From positions 1-64,000 of the forward strand of contig JBKBKC010000007.1 of assembly GCA_046294265.1 (NCBI GenBank): a stretch of DNA of 64,000 nucleotides, read 5' to 3'. This DNA is from JBKBKC01 sp046294265. Lineage in GTDB: Bacteria > Pseudomonadota > Alphaproteobacteria > Rhodobacterales > Rhodobacteraceae. The notes under the pieces were generated by a model, which ran no database searches, had not been told where the DNA came from, and saw nothing but the letters and a program-made list of their open reading frames with translations. The position numbers and the translations under genes were made by a program. Shown one piece after another: positions 27,820 through 35,961 of the stretch (positions within the stretch are counted from its first letter, which is position 1; each line of letters starts with the position of its first letter).

Positions 27820-27994
27820 GCCCCCGCCCCACCCCTGCGATCGCCCCGCTGTTGCCGCTTTGCGCAGGGTCGCTCCGCGCCGTTCGTTCAGCCGCAGGCT
27901 GGCGGTTGACCGCGCCACCTGCCCGGCTATGCTGGCGCGCAAGAGGCTTCCGCAGACCTGTCGTGCGACTGCTGCGCCGCCCAAGGGGACATGG

Positions 27995-29122
27995 ATGCAG
28001 CACTTTACTCGGCGTCGATTCGGGGTGGTTGCGATGGCCGCGTTGGTGTCGGGGTGCAGCTTGCCACGCAGCGCGGCACAAGGTCAGCGCATCCTGAAGA
28101 CCGCCGAGGCGGATGCTGGCACCCCCTATGCCGTCTATCCGGTCACGCGCGACCTGCTGCCGCGCGTGCAGTCCTGGCCGGTCACCGGCGACGGCCCGCG
28201 CGGCGGCTGGCTGTCGCGCGGCGGCGGCCGGTCGGTCGGCACGATCCGGGCGGGTGACAAGCTGGATCTCGTGGTCTGGGACGCCTCCGAAACCTCTCTG
28301 TTGGCCACGCAGGGGGCCAAATCGGTGCCGCTGGCCCAACTGACGGTTGCCAATGACGGGACGATATTCGTGCCCTATCTCGACCGCGTGTCGGTGGCGG
28401 GACAGACGGCCGAGTCCGCGCGCCAGTCGATCCAGACCCAGCTGACCTCCATCGCCCCCTCGGCGCAGGTGCAGCTATCGCTCTCGGTCGGGCGTGCGAA
28501 TTCGGTGGATATCGTCGGCGGCGTCGCCCAGCCCGGCAGTTTCCCGCTGGGCGACGGGGCGATGAGTGTGCTGGGCCTGATCGCGCAGGCGGGCGGGGTT
28601 TCGGCCGGATTGGAACAGCCGCTGGTGCGCCTCGTTCGGGGCGGCAAGACATATGTGACGACGGTCAAGCGGCTCTACGAGAACCCCGAGCTGGATACCA
28701 TCGTGCAGGGCGGCGACCAGGTCATCATCGCCAGCGACACGCGCAAGTTCATCGCGCTGGGGGCGGCCGGGCGCCAGCAGGTGCTGCGCTTCACCAGCGA
28801 AAAGGTTTCCGCGCTGGAGGCGATGGCGGCGGTCGGCGGGGTGAATTCCGGACGCGCCGATCCGCAGGCGATCCTGATCTTGCGCGAATACCCCGCCGCG
28901 GCGGTGCGCGACGGGGTGCGGGGGCCGGGGGCGCAGCGGGTGATCTTTGTCATCGACCTGACCACCGCGGACGGGCTGTTCAGCGCGGGCCGCTTCATGA
29001 TCAACCCCGACGACGTGATCTATGTGTCCGAAAGCCCGCTGACCGCATTCCAGAGCATCACGCAGCTGATCGGCGGTGTGTTCGGGATCACCAACCAGAT
29101 CAGCAGCGTCGTCGATAACTGA
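27995..29122 (+). CDS. Capsule polysaccharide export outer-membrane lipoprotein (Wza/KpsD-like)
   Basis: A 375-residue protein with a lipoprotein signal (FGVVAMAALVSGCSLPRSA; lipobox LVSGC), so it should be anchored in the outer membrane. A poly-export domain follows (GTIRAGDKLDLVVWDASE), then SLBB-type repeats (VDIVGGVAQPGSFPL, and FIALGAAGRQQVLRF). It would form the exit channel of the capsule system. It lies 175 bp after galE. The start at 27995 gives a good signal peptide, and upstream codons of the frame overlap galE. Confidence 0.87.
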   Translation: MQHFTRRRFGVVAMAALVSGCSLPRSAAQGQRILKTAEADAGTPYAVYPVTRDLLPRVQSWPVTGDGPRGGWLSRGGGRSVGTIRAGDKLDLVVWDASETSLLATQGAKSVPLAQLTVANDGTIFVPYLDRVSVAGQTAESARQSIQTQLTSIAPSAQVQLSLSVGRANSVDIVGGVAQPGSFPLGDGAMSVLGLIAQAGGVSAGLEQPLVRLVRGGKTYVTTVKRLYENPELDTIVQGGDQVIIASDTRKFIALGAAGRQQVLRFTSEKVSALEAMAAVGGVNSGRADPQAILILREYPAAAVRDGVRGPGAQRVIFVIDLTTADGLFSAGRFMINPDDVIYVSESPLTAFQSITQLIGGVFGITNQISSVVDN

Positions 29123-29146
29123 GCCTTCTTCCGCGCAGGCGGCGCA

Positions 29147-29590
29147 TCAGTCGCGGGTCTGCGCCAGCGCCGCCACCCGCGACACAGCCTCGGTCGCGAT
29201 CCGGGCAACCGCGTCGGGCGCTTCGGCGGCCGCAATCAACGCATCGGAATTGCGCCGGATGCCCGCAAGGCAGGCAACCGCCGCCCGGAACACCTCGGCA
29301 TTGTGGAGGATGCGCTGCGCAAGGGCGTCGGGCTGTTCGCCGGTCACACGGGCCTCGACCTCGATCAGGTCCGCCGCACCCGCCGCCCCGGCCGCTGTGC
29401 CCCAGGACCGCGCCGCCGTCTCCTTGGCCGTCCAGGACAGCATCTCGGCCAGCGGAACACGGCCGACGATCTGCAGCGTCGCGGCCTCGATCGCGGCCAG
29501 AACCCGCCCCCGAGCCGCCTCCTGTGCTGCGGCCAGTTCGGCCTGCGCCTTGTCCTTGGCTGAAATGATACGTCCGAAATCAATGGTCAT
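29147..29590 (-). CDS. Hypothetical phage/GTA-tail-associated protein
   Basis: This 147-residue, Ala-rich, mostly helical protein begins MTIDFGRIISAKDKAQAELAAAQ. I do not recognise a named family. It is the last of three overlapping genes behind the DUF2793 gene (11-nt overlap with the previous gene), so it is probably a fibre-assembly or chaperone-like accessory. It converges on the capsule lipoprotein gene with a 24-bp gap. Confidence 0.6.
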   Translation of the reverse strand: MTIDFGRIISAKDKAQAELAAAQEAARGRVLAAIEAATLQIVGRVPLAEMLSWTAKETAARSWGTAAGAAGAADLIEVEARVTGEQPDALAQRILHNAEVFRAAVACLAGIRRNSDALIAAAEAPDAVARIATEAVSRVAALAQTRD

Positions 29591-29900
29591 CTGCGGTCTC
29601 CAGCTTTGCGAACAGGGGCAGCGCCACCGGCCCGTCGCCGGTGAGCAGCAGGGGCTTGGGGAACCGCGTGTCGTCGGGCGCACAGGCCCCGTGCGGCAGA
29701 AGCAGCGTCAGGTGCAGCACACCGCCGATCCGCGTCACGTCGTCCGCGATCCAGGCGCAGTTCACCGCGTCGCGTGGCAGGGTGGCCCCCTCTGGCAGGG
29801 GCGAGAAATCAAAGGCCTCGCCGTTGATCGTCAGAACATCGCCATGGCGATGCAGGCTAAGTGGCGCGTCGCCGCGCACGGGTGTCAGGGTCAGGTGCAT
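29580..29900 (-). CDS. Small phage/GTA-type protein, fibre-associated
   Basis: A 106-residue protein beginning MHLTLTPVRGD and containing DVLTINGEAFDFSPLPEGAT and GGVLHLTLLLPHG. This pattern recurs in small proteins encoded beside tail or fibre genes in alphaproteobacterial prophages and has no assigned function. ATG 29900 has a GGAGG five bases upstream. An ATG at 29915 overlaps the DUF2793 stop as ATGA and would add five residues. It is translationally coupled to both neighbours. Confidence 0.65.
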   Translation of the reverse strand: MHLTLTPVRGDAPLSLHRHGDVLTINGEAFDFSPLPEGATLPRDAVNCAWIADDVTRIGGVLHLTLLLPHGACAPDDTRFPKPLLLTGDGPVALPLFAKLETADDH

Positions 29901-29911
29901 CATATCCTCCA

Positions 29912-31342
29912 TCATGCGAACCAGCGGTCCAAGGCCACCGCGGGAAAAACCAGGGTTGACCCCTTCGTGAGACCCGAAAGCCTGCGCAGGACCGCGCCTG
30001 TGGCGCCGGGGCCGGCAGCCGTCCCCCCGGCGTTGACATCGTCGGCACCCCCCGCGACGACAGGGGCCGTCGTCGCCGCACAGGCGCCCAGTAGGGTCCA
30101 TGACGCACTGGCCGACCGGAACAGGCTGACCGCCTCGATCCACCGCCCCGTGGGCACGCCGACGGTCAGCGGCTCGATCGCCGGAATGCTCTGCTGGTGG
30201 AAGAACTTTACCGCCGACCCTCTGGTGGTGTTGCCCATCTGCCTAAGGCCCAGGAAGCGAATGCTGCCCCCGGTGACGAGACTGGCAAACGCGACCTGCC
30301 GCGTTGAACCAAAACCCGCGCGGATGACGGTTGCCTGCGCGCCATCGCTGTCGTCGTTGGCGGATGACTGTCGGCACGAACGCGGGCAGATCGCGCTGCC
30401 ATAAGCGGGGATCAACGTGGGGCTCCCGGATTGGTCCCCCCCAAAGTCGCCGACCTGCGGCAATCGGCCCTTCGTGATTTCGGTGGCGGTCCGTGCAAAG
30501 GCGGTGCCGGTGACCGGAAGGTTCACCTGCGGGGCCGTCCTGGTGATCACCGCGCGCTGCATCCCGTTGGTGGAAAAGCCGATATCATTTGTGGGAGGGG
30601 CGACGAGGCCCGGCACCGGAGCGTCGCGGAAATACAGGGCATGCGCTTTTGCAGAACCGGGCGGGATCGTCGCACCTTGCGACATGTTGGCGATACCGAA
30701 GGAGGCCGCGATCGCAGGGCCGGCCCGGAACGTCGCGCGATGGTCGCTGACCTTGACAGCGCATGCGTTGCCGCCGGTCACGTTCATCCCGGCCCGGCCG
30801 GAAAAGCCGGTCTGGAACAGCAGGCTTGCGGTATCGCCCGCTGGCGCCTTGTTCAGCGTCATCCGGTGCCCGCCGGTGCCCGCATGGATGAAACGCGTGG
30901 CCGCACCCGCCACCGACAGGCGGTTGAGTTCGGGCGCAGTGTTGACGCCCAGGGCCGAGACGGTGCGGGCCGTGACACCGTGGGCCGAGACGCGCAAGCC
31001 ACGAGCCGCCGTCTGCCAGAACCCGCCAGGAAACAGAACTTCGGCACATTCGGCTAGAACCGACACGCGCCCGCCGTCCTGCGATTCCGGAAAGAACCAC
31101 TGCCCGGCCTCAAACACCGCGACGCAAAGCGGCGGACCGGCCCGAGCCCCGGTCGGGGCTGGCACGACGATGTGGCGGTCCCCTTTCTGCAGGGAGACGG
31201 GCGGGTCGGTCGGAACGCACAGGGCCACGACCGGCTGCATCAGTTCATCATGCGCCCGCAGCGCGTCGATGTGGGTCACATGCCGTTGCACCCCGTCAGG
31301 CTGGCTCAGGGGCAGGGGCAGGTTGGGGGTGGCGTCGGACAT
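29912..31342 (-). CDS. DUF2793 domain protein, GTA/phage fibre or head-spike candidate
   Basis: A 476-residue protein. The N-terminal 130 residues match the DUF2793 layout: LPLSQPDGVQRHVTHIDALR, GDRHIVVPAPTGARAG, then AGQWFFPESQDGGRV and AEVLFPGGFWQ. The rest is Gly/Ala/Thr-rich and strand-like, as in receptor-binding fibres. In Rhodobacter capsulatus, fibre and spike genes of the gene transfer agent lie outside the main GTA cluster, with the head-spike genes beside capsule genes. Here the gene likewise borders a capsule export set. It could also be a prophage remnant. No structural phage gene lies immediately next to it, and the element starting at 31780 is separate. Confidence 0.7.
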   Translation of the reverse strand: MSDATPNLPLPLSQPDGVQRHVTHIDALRAHDELMQPVVALCVPTDPPVSLQKGDRHIVVPAPTGARAGPPLCVAVFEAGQWFFPESQDGGRVSVLAECAEVLFPGGFWQTAARGLRVSAHGVTARTVSALGVNTAPELNRLSVAGAATRFIHAGTGGHRMTLNKAPAGDTASLLFQTGFSGRAGMNVTGGNACAVKVSDHRATFRAGPAIAASFGIANMSQGATIPPGSAKAHALYFRDAPVPGLVAPPTNDIGFSTNGMQRAVITRTAPQVNLPVTGTAFARTATEITKGRLPQVGDFGGDQSGSPTLIPAYGSAICPRSCRQSSANDDSDGAQATVIRAGFGSTRQVAFASLVTGGSIRFLGLRQMGNTTRGSAVKFFHQQSIPAIEPLTVGVPTGRWIEAVSLFRSASASWTLLGACAATTAPVVAGGADDVNAGGTAAGPGATGAVLRRLSGLTKGSTLVFPAVALDRWFA

Positions 31343-31779
31343 GCCGGGTGACCTTCGGACAGGCGGGTTTCGCCAGACGCTAGGCGGGGGTGGTGGAACT
31401 TTCCTTACAGCGCCGCGCGCCATCCGGGCGGTTGGCGCAACAACTCGCCGGTCCGCGAGCCGCACGAGACGCATTCCTCGGCGGCGCCCTGCGGGTGATG
31501 GACCGGGGCACGCCGCCTTTGCCACGCTGCAACACTTCCCCAAGCCATGCGCCCGTTGCCTCGCCGTAGCCTGCTTAGATCATGGGACGATGGCTTTCGC
31601 CGATCTACAGCAACACGCACATGCCGCGACAATCGGCGGGGGACCAACATTTCCCATGGTCAAAGCGGATATGAAGATTTGTCACCAGCCGGGCAAGGAT
31701 CCTGAGGCCGCAAACGCCGACCCACGCGGTGACGAACATCTGCAACACCGCCATCCGCCTTGCCATCTGGGAAGGAGAG
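31343..31779. other. Gene-poor DNA left of the integrated element
   Basis: No confident gene. Minus-strand frames with short hydrophobic or Cys-containing segments exist (for example about 53 codons ending near 31611), but they lack recognisable families. Before the element arrived, this DNA would have lain just past the 3' end of the tRNA-Glu gene. Confidence 0.4.
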
Positions 31780-31794
31780 TGGCAGCCCGTAGGG
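31780..31794 (+). repeat. attL core (15-bp direct repeat of the tRNA-Glu 3' end)
   Basis: TGGCAGCCCGTAGGG is identical to 41867-41881, which is the 3' end of the tRNA-Glu gene (CCA plus acceptor strand). The identity ends exactly at 15 bp on both sides. It marks the left boundary of the integrated element. Confidence 0.85.
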
Positions 31795-31892
31795 ATGCGC
31801 CATTTCCTTATGATATCAACGGGTTGAATTGTCCAAACGGCACTATACCCCCCATTGATACCAAACGGAAAAACCGCCCAAAGTCCAACGCA

Positions 31893-32114
31893 ATGTCGCT
31901 CTACTCGCAGGACCGCCACAAGCGGGCCGCGAAGATGCTGGGCTTTGCCCTGACCGCCGATGACGCGGCGATCTGGAATGACGCGGGGATCGTCTGGGCA
32001 ACCCGACTCACGACGCCGGAACTGATGGCGCTGGCCTTCACGGTTCTGTCGCAGCTTGAACCCGAGGCGCGGGAAATGGCTTTCGAGGCGGCGCATTGGG
32101 GGATCGTGGCATGA
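31893..32114 (+). CDS. Small hypothetical protein, first gene of the element's Rep/head operon
   Basis: A 73-residue acidic/helical protein beginning MSLYSQDRHKRAAKMLGF. The family is not recognised. Its TGA overlaps the start of the Rep-like gene (ATGA), so translation is coupled. The promoter should lie in the AT-richer 31800-31890 stretch, which holds a small inverted repeat (TCAAC-GG-GTTGA, 31816-31827). Confidence 0.65.
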   Translation: MSLYSQDRHKRAAKMLGFALTADDAAIWNDAGIVWATRLTTPELMALAFTVLSQLEPEAREMAFEAAHWGIVA

Positions 32115-33280
32115 CGCTGCAAGACCTCTTCACCGATGCGTTCGCCGACTATCGGGCCGAACGCGACCGGCGCGAACGCAATGCCATGCCGGTTCCGGCT
32201 CGGGTTGTTCCGATCATCCCCAAGGCCGAACGGGCCAGCACGTTCTACATTGCCGCCACGCTCAAGGATAAGCCGGTGCCGCCGCGCGAATGGCTGGTGC
32301 CCGACCTGGTGCCGCAGAACACGGTAACGCTGTTCGGTGGCGACGGTGGCACCGGCAAGAGCCTGCTGGCGCTGCAACTGGCCGTAGGGGCTGCGACGGG
32401 CACGGGATGGCTGGGCAGGCCGGTGACGCAGGGCCGCGTGATCTTCATCACGGCAGAGGATGACGACGATGAACTGCACCGCAGGACGGATGACATTCTG
32501 CGGGCCGAGGGCCTGTCCTATGACGATCTGTCGGGCCTGACCCTGCGTTCGCTGGCGGGCGAGGATGCTTTGCTGGCGGTGGAAACGCAGGTGGCGCTGA
32601 TCCAGTCCGCCTTGTTCGATGAACTGGACGCGCGGGCCGCGCAGGATAACCCGGTGCTGATCGTCATCGACACGCTGGCCGATGTGTATCCCGCCAACGA
32701 AAACGACCGGGCCAAGGTGCGGCAATTCGTGGGCATCCTGCGCGGGCTGGCGCTCAAGCGGCGCTGCGCTGTCATGTTGCTGGCGCATCCGTCTCTCACC
32801 GGCCTGAATAGCGGTTCCGGCACGTCCGGTTCGACCGCCTGGAATAACTCGGTTCGCTCACGGCTCTACCTGTCGCGGATCGTTCAGGACGCCTATGAAC
32901 CCGACCCCGATGCGCGGGTGCTGGCGACCAAGAAGGCCAACTATGGCCGCACCGGCGGCGAAATCGCCATACGCTGGCAGGCGGGCGTTTTCCGGGCCGA
33001 GGAAGCCCCTAGCGGGCTGGACAAGCTGGCCGTGGGGGCGAAGGCCGAACGGGTGTTCCTCGACCTGCTGCGCGCGTTCACGGAGCAAGGCCGCAAGGTG
33101 AACCACGCGAGCGGGCCGACCTATGCGCCCAAGGTGTTCAGCCTGCATCCGAAGGCCGAGGGCATGACTAAAGCCGCGTTCAAGGGTGCCATGGAAGCCC
33201 TGCTGCTGAGGGGTGCAATCCGCATCGCCGAGGATGGTCCGCCCTCCAAACGGCGGCAGTTTCTGGAGGCATCGGCATGA
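32111..33280 (+). CDS. RepA/AAA_25-type helicase, putative replication protein of the element
   Basis: A 389-residue RecA-fold ATPase. Walker A is FGGDGGTGKS (75-84), a strand reading VIFITAEDDDDEL follows, and Walker B is PVLIVIDTLADVY. ALKRRCAVMLLAHPS is the motif 3 region. This is the pattern of plasmid RepA hexameric helicases and phage-encoded primase-helicases of the AAA_25 group. The C-terminal part looks winged-helix-like. It would initiate or drive element replication. The start overlaps the previous stop (ATGA), and its own stop overlaps the 55-aa gene (ATGA). CTTCCAACCCC repeats directly after it are a candidate origin. Confidence 0.82.
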   Translation: MTLQDLFTDAFADYRAERDRRERNAMPVPARVVPIIPKAERASTFYIAATLKDKPVPPREWLVPDLVPQNTVTLFGGDGGTGKSLLALQLAVGAATGTGWLGRPVTQGRVIFITAEDDDDELHRRTDDILRAEGLSYDDLSGLTLRSLAGEDALLAVETQVALIQSALFDELDARAAQDNPVLIVIDTLADVYPANENDRAKVRQFVGILRGLALKRRCAVMLLAHPSLTGLNSGSGTSGSTAWNNSVRSRLYLSRIVQDAYEPDPDARVLATKKANYGRTGGEIAIRWQAGVFRAEEAPSGLDKLAVGAKAERVFLDLLRAFTEQGRKVNHASGPTYAPKVFSLHPKAEGMTKAAFKGAMEALLLRGAIRIAEDGPPSKRRQFLEASA

Positions 33281-33444
33281 CTTCCAACCCCCTTCCAACC
33301 CCCTTCCAACCGGGTGCCAAAGTGGGTGCCAAACCCCCTTCCAACCCCCTTCCAACCCCCTGTTCCAGTATATCCCCATACCCCTATGGGTTTGGAACAC
33401 CCGCAAGGGCGGGGTTCAACCCCCGCCAGAGGGCATCGAAATGA
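33277..33444 (+). CDS. Proline-rich 55-residue protein encoded over CTTCCAACCCC repeats
   Basis: This short frame begins MTSNPLPTPFQPGAKVGAKP and ends RQRASK. It is exactly bracketed by ATGA overlaps with the Rep-like gene before it and the connector gene after it, which argues that it is translated. The peptide is repetitive (SNPLPTPFQ / SNPLPTPC) because the DNA is. It could be a small structural protein, or an accidental frame that keeps ribosomes moving between genes across a replication or packaging site. Confidence 0.5.
   Translation: MTSNPLPTPFQPGAKVGAKPPSNPLPTPCSSISPYPYGFGTPARAGFNPRQRASK
33281..33361 (+). repeat. Iteron-like CTTCCAACCCC repeats
   Basis: CTTCCAACC occurs at 33281, 33291, 33302, 33339 and 33349 (first base of each, within one or two bases). 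The second group is separated from the first by a GGGTGCCAAAG / GGGTGCCAAAC pair. Five near-identical 10-11-bp units just after a Rep-like gene resemble iterons of a replication origin. Confidence 0.5.
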
Positions 33445-33995
33445 GATACATCCGCACCCCTATCGGCTCTGCAACCGCCTTCGCCCTGGGCGCGGTGAAG
33501 GCTCACGCGCGCATCACGGCGACGGATGAAGATCCCGACCTTTACACCATGGCCGGGGCCGCTGTTGCCGAGATCGAGGCGCGCACCGATCTGGCGCTTG
33601 TGGCGCAAGTCATTACGGCGACGTTCGACGCATGGGGCGACATTGTGGCCTTGCCTGTCGCGCCGTTCTACGCGGGCGGGCTGGCCGATCACCCGGTGAC
33701 GGTGCAACTGCGCGACCTGGACGGCAACCTGACGGCGCACCCGGCGGGCTGGTGGATCGAGGCGGGGTTGTGGCCTGTGCTGCATCTGCCGACGCGGGCA
33801 ACCGGGGATGCGCTGATCGTCACATACCCTGCGGGGTTCGGTGCTGGGCCTTCCGACATGCCCGCCGATCTGCAAGCGGCAATCAACGATCAGGCAACGC
33901 AGTCCTATGACCTGAGGGGCGCGGACAAGGGCGCACAGGGCCTGTCGCTGCAAGCCTCGCGCATCGTCGCCCGATACAAGCGGGTGCGGCTGTGA
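33441..33995 (+). CDS. Phage head-tail connector protein (gp6-like)
   Basis: A 184-residue protein with the HK97 gp6-like layout. The N-terminal helical bundle holds VKAHARITATDEDPDLYTMAGAAVAEIEARTDL. A beta insert follows (FYAGGLADHPVTVQL), and the C-terminus has PADLQAAINDQATQSYDLRG. Such proteins form the ring under the portal to which a tail docks. It is ATGA-coupled to the 55-aa gene, and its stop overlaps the GTG start of the terminase gene. In ordinary phages the connector follows the capsid gene, whereas here it precedes terminase. Confidence 0.75.
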   Translation: MRYIRTPIGSATAFALGAVKAHARITATDEDPDLYTMAGAAVAEIEARTDLALVAQVITATFDAWGDIVALPVAPFYAGGLADHPVTVQLRDLDGNLTAHPAGWWIEAGLWPVLHLPTRATGDALIVTYPAGFGAGPSDMPADLQAAINDQATQSYDLRGADKGAQGLSLQASRIVARYKRVRL

Positions 33996-35620
33996 GTGCG
34001 CGCAAGCCCAAGCGGGCGCAATCTGGTGCCAATGCCCCGACTTCAACCGGGCCGGGCACCGGCGGGGGGCGTCTTTCTCTTTCCCCCATTGAGCGGGCCG
34101 AGGGGGCGATCTGCGAAACGGCGCTGGCCTTTCTGGAAACCCTGATCGTTCCCGAGGGGCCGAAGGCGGGGCAGGTTCTGCGGCTGGCCGAGTATCAGCG
34201 GCGGTTCGTTCGCGGCGCGATGGCCCCGGATGTGATGGTGGGCGTCCTGTCGATTGGGCGCGGCAATGCCAAGACGGCGCTTGCGGCGGGCCTTGCTCTG
34301 GGGGCCTGCATGGGCGTCTGGGATGCGCAGCCGAAGCGGGAAATCATCCTTGCGGCGCGCAACCGGGATCAGGCCAAGACGGCGTTTCAGTTTGTTGTCG
34401 GGTTCATTCAGGGCCTGCCCGATGGGGAACAGGAACTGTTCACGGTGCGGCACGGCTACAAGCTGGAGGCCGAGTATTCCGCAAACGGGGGCGGGCTGAT
34501 CCGCGTCATTCCTGCCGATGGCAAGTCGATCCTGGGCGGTGCCCCGACGCTGGCGATCCTTGACGAGCGGGCGGCATGGGCTGCTGACAAGGGCGACAAT
34601 CTGGAAAACGCGATCCTGTCTGGCCTGGGCAAGCGGGGCGGACGGGCGCTGATCATCAGCACATCGGCACCGGATGACGCGAACACCTTTTCCCGTTGGC
34701 TGGATGCGCCCCCGCCGGGATCGTATGTGCAGGAACACCGGCCCCCGCCGGGCTTGCCTGCCGACGATATGGAAAGCCTGCTGATGGCAAATCCGGGGGC
34801 GGCAGAGGGCATCGGCGCAACCCCGGAATGGCTGGTGGCGCAGGCGCGGCGGGCTATCGCGCGGGGCGGCTCTGCGCTGTCATCGTTCCGCAACCTGAAC
34901 CGCAACGAGCGGGTGTCATCCGAAGATCGTTCGGTGCTGGTGACGGTGGACGAATGGCTGTCGGCGGAATGTGCCCCCGATGCTCTGCCCCCGCGTTCCG
35001 GGGCCTGCATCCTGGGTGTCGATCTGGGCGGTTCGCGTTCCATGTCGGCGGCGGCGTTCTACTGGCCTGACACGGGGCGGCTTGAGGCTCTGGGCACCTT
35101 CCCGGCCTTCCCGACGCTGGCGGATCGAGGTGCTGCGGATGGCGTGTCGGGCCGATATGCCGAGATGCAGGAACGCGGGGAACTGTCAGTCATGGGCGAA
35201 AACACGGTGCCCCCCGGCCCATGGCTGGCGGGGATCGTGCGGCAACTGGACGGGGCCGAAGTGGCCTGCGTGGTGGGTGACAGGTTCCGCCATGCCGAAT
35301 TTTCCGAAGCCATGCAGGGCGCGGGGCTGGCGCGGGTGCCGTTCATCTGGCGCGGGTTTGGCTGGAAAGACGGTTCCGAAGATATCGAACGGTTCCGGCG
35401 CGCGTTGTTTGACGGCGAAATCAGCGTGGCCCCGTCGCTCTTGCTGCGTTCGGCCTTTGCCGATGCGATCACGCTGGTTGACCCGGCGAACAATCACAAG
35501 CTGGCGAAGGCACGATCCTTGGGCCGGATCGACGCGGCGGCGGCTGTTGTGCTGGCGGTGGCCGAGGGCGCGCGGCGCAAGGCGGCGACCGTGAAGCGGG
35601 CGAGGGTGGCATGGCTCTGA
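33992..35620 (+). CDS. Phage terminase large subunit
   Basis: A 542-residue packaging motor. The ATPase half shows a Walker A-like SIGRGNAKTALAAG, the strand REIILAARNRDQAKTAF, and Walker B TLAILDERAAW. The nuclease half has acidic sites in ACILGVDLGGSRSMSA, VACVVGDRF and LVDPANNHKLAKAR. It resembles HK97-type TerL. The start is a GTG at 33992 overlapping the connector stop (GTGA). No small subunit is recognisable in the element, so a helper might supply it, or one of the small unknown proteins could replace it. Confidence 0.92.
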   Translation: MSARKPKRAQSGANAPTSTGPGTGGGRLSLSPIERAEGAICETALAFLETLIVPEGPKAGQVLRLAEYQRRFVRGAMAPDVMVGVLSIGRGNAKTALAAGLALGACMGVWDAQPKREIILAARNRDQAKTAFQFVVGFIQGLPDGEQELFTVRHGYKLEAEYSANGGGLIRVIPADGKSILGGAPTLAILDERAAWAADKGDNLENAILSGLGKRGGRALIISTSAPDDANTFSRWLDAPPPGSYVQEHRPPPGLPADDMESLLMANPGAAEGIGATPEWLVAQARRAIARGGSALSSFRNLNRNERVSSEDRSVLVTVDEWLSAECAPDALPPRSGACILGVDLGGSRSMSAAAFYWPDTGRLEALGTFPAFPTLADRGAADGVSGRYAEMQERGELSVMGENTVPPGPWLAGIVRQLDGAEVACVVGDRFRHAEFSEAMQGAGLARVPFIWRGFGWKDGSEDIERFRRALFDGEISVAPSLLLRSAFADAITLVDPANNHKLAKARSLGRIDAAAAVVLAVAEGARRKAATVKRARVAWL

Positions 35621-35961
35621 CCCGCAAAGACTTCGCGCGACATTCCCGCCCGGTGCTGAAAACCCGGCGCTGGCAGGTTCTGCGGCACGTCATCCTTGAG
35701 CGTGACGGCTGCAAATGCCGGTGCTGCGGTGGCCGTAAGCGGCTTGAGGTGGATCATGTCCAGCCGGTGCGCAGCGCACCCGCGCGGGCCTTCGACCCCG
35801 CCAATCTGCAAGTTTTGTGTGCGTCCTGTCACACGTAAAAGACCCGCATCGAGTGCGGGCACAAAGAGAGATCCCCGGAGCGGAAAGCCTGGGCGACTGC
35901 CGTTGCCGATCTGGCGGCGGAAACTTCAACCCGAGAGAATGAGGCAGAACACCATGCTTGA
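35611..35961 (+). pseudogene. HNH endonuclease interrupted by an in-frame stop
   Basis: The frame encodes MALTRKDFARHSRP, the zinc cysteines in CKCRCCGG, the HNH core LEVDHVQPVR with FDPANLQVLCASCHT, then a TAA at 35836-35838. Read through, the same frame continues with KTRIECGHKERSPERKAWA, the expected C-terminal extension of phage HNH proteins. It ends at a TGA that overlaps the capsid ATG (35954-35961). An A-to-T change in one lysine codon explains the stop. The 75-residue truncated product keeps the catalytic H-N-H residues but loses the tail. HNH proteins of this kind act with TerL in cos cleavage of HK97-like phages. It overlaps the terminase gene by 10 nt. Confidence 0.8.

Noticed and set aside
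31405..31650. 81-codon minus-strand frame with a CxSC motif
   Set aside because: It has no clear start signal or family; a cysteine pair alone is weak evidence.
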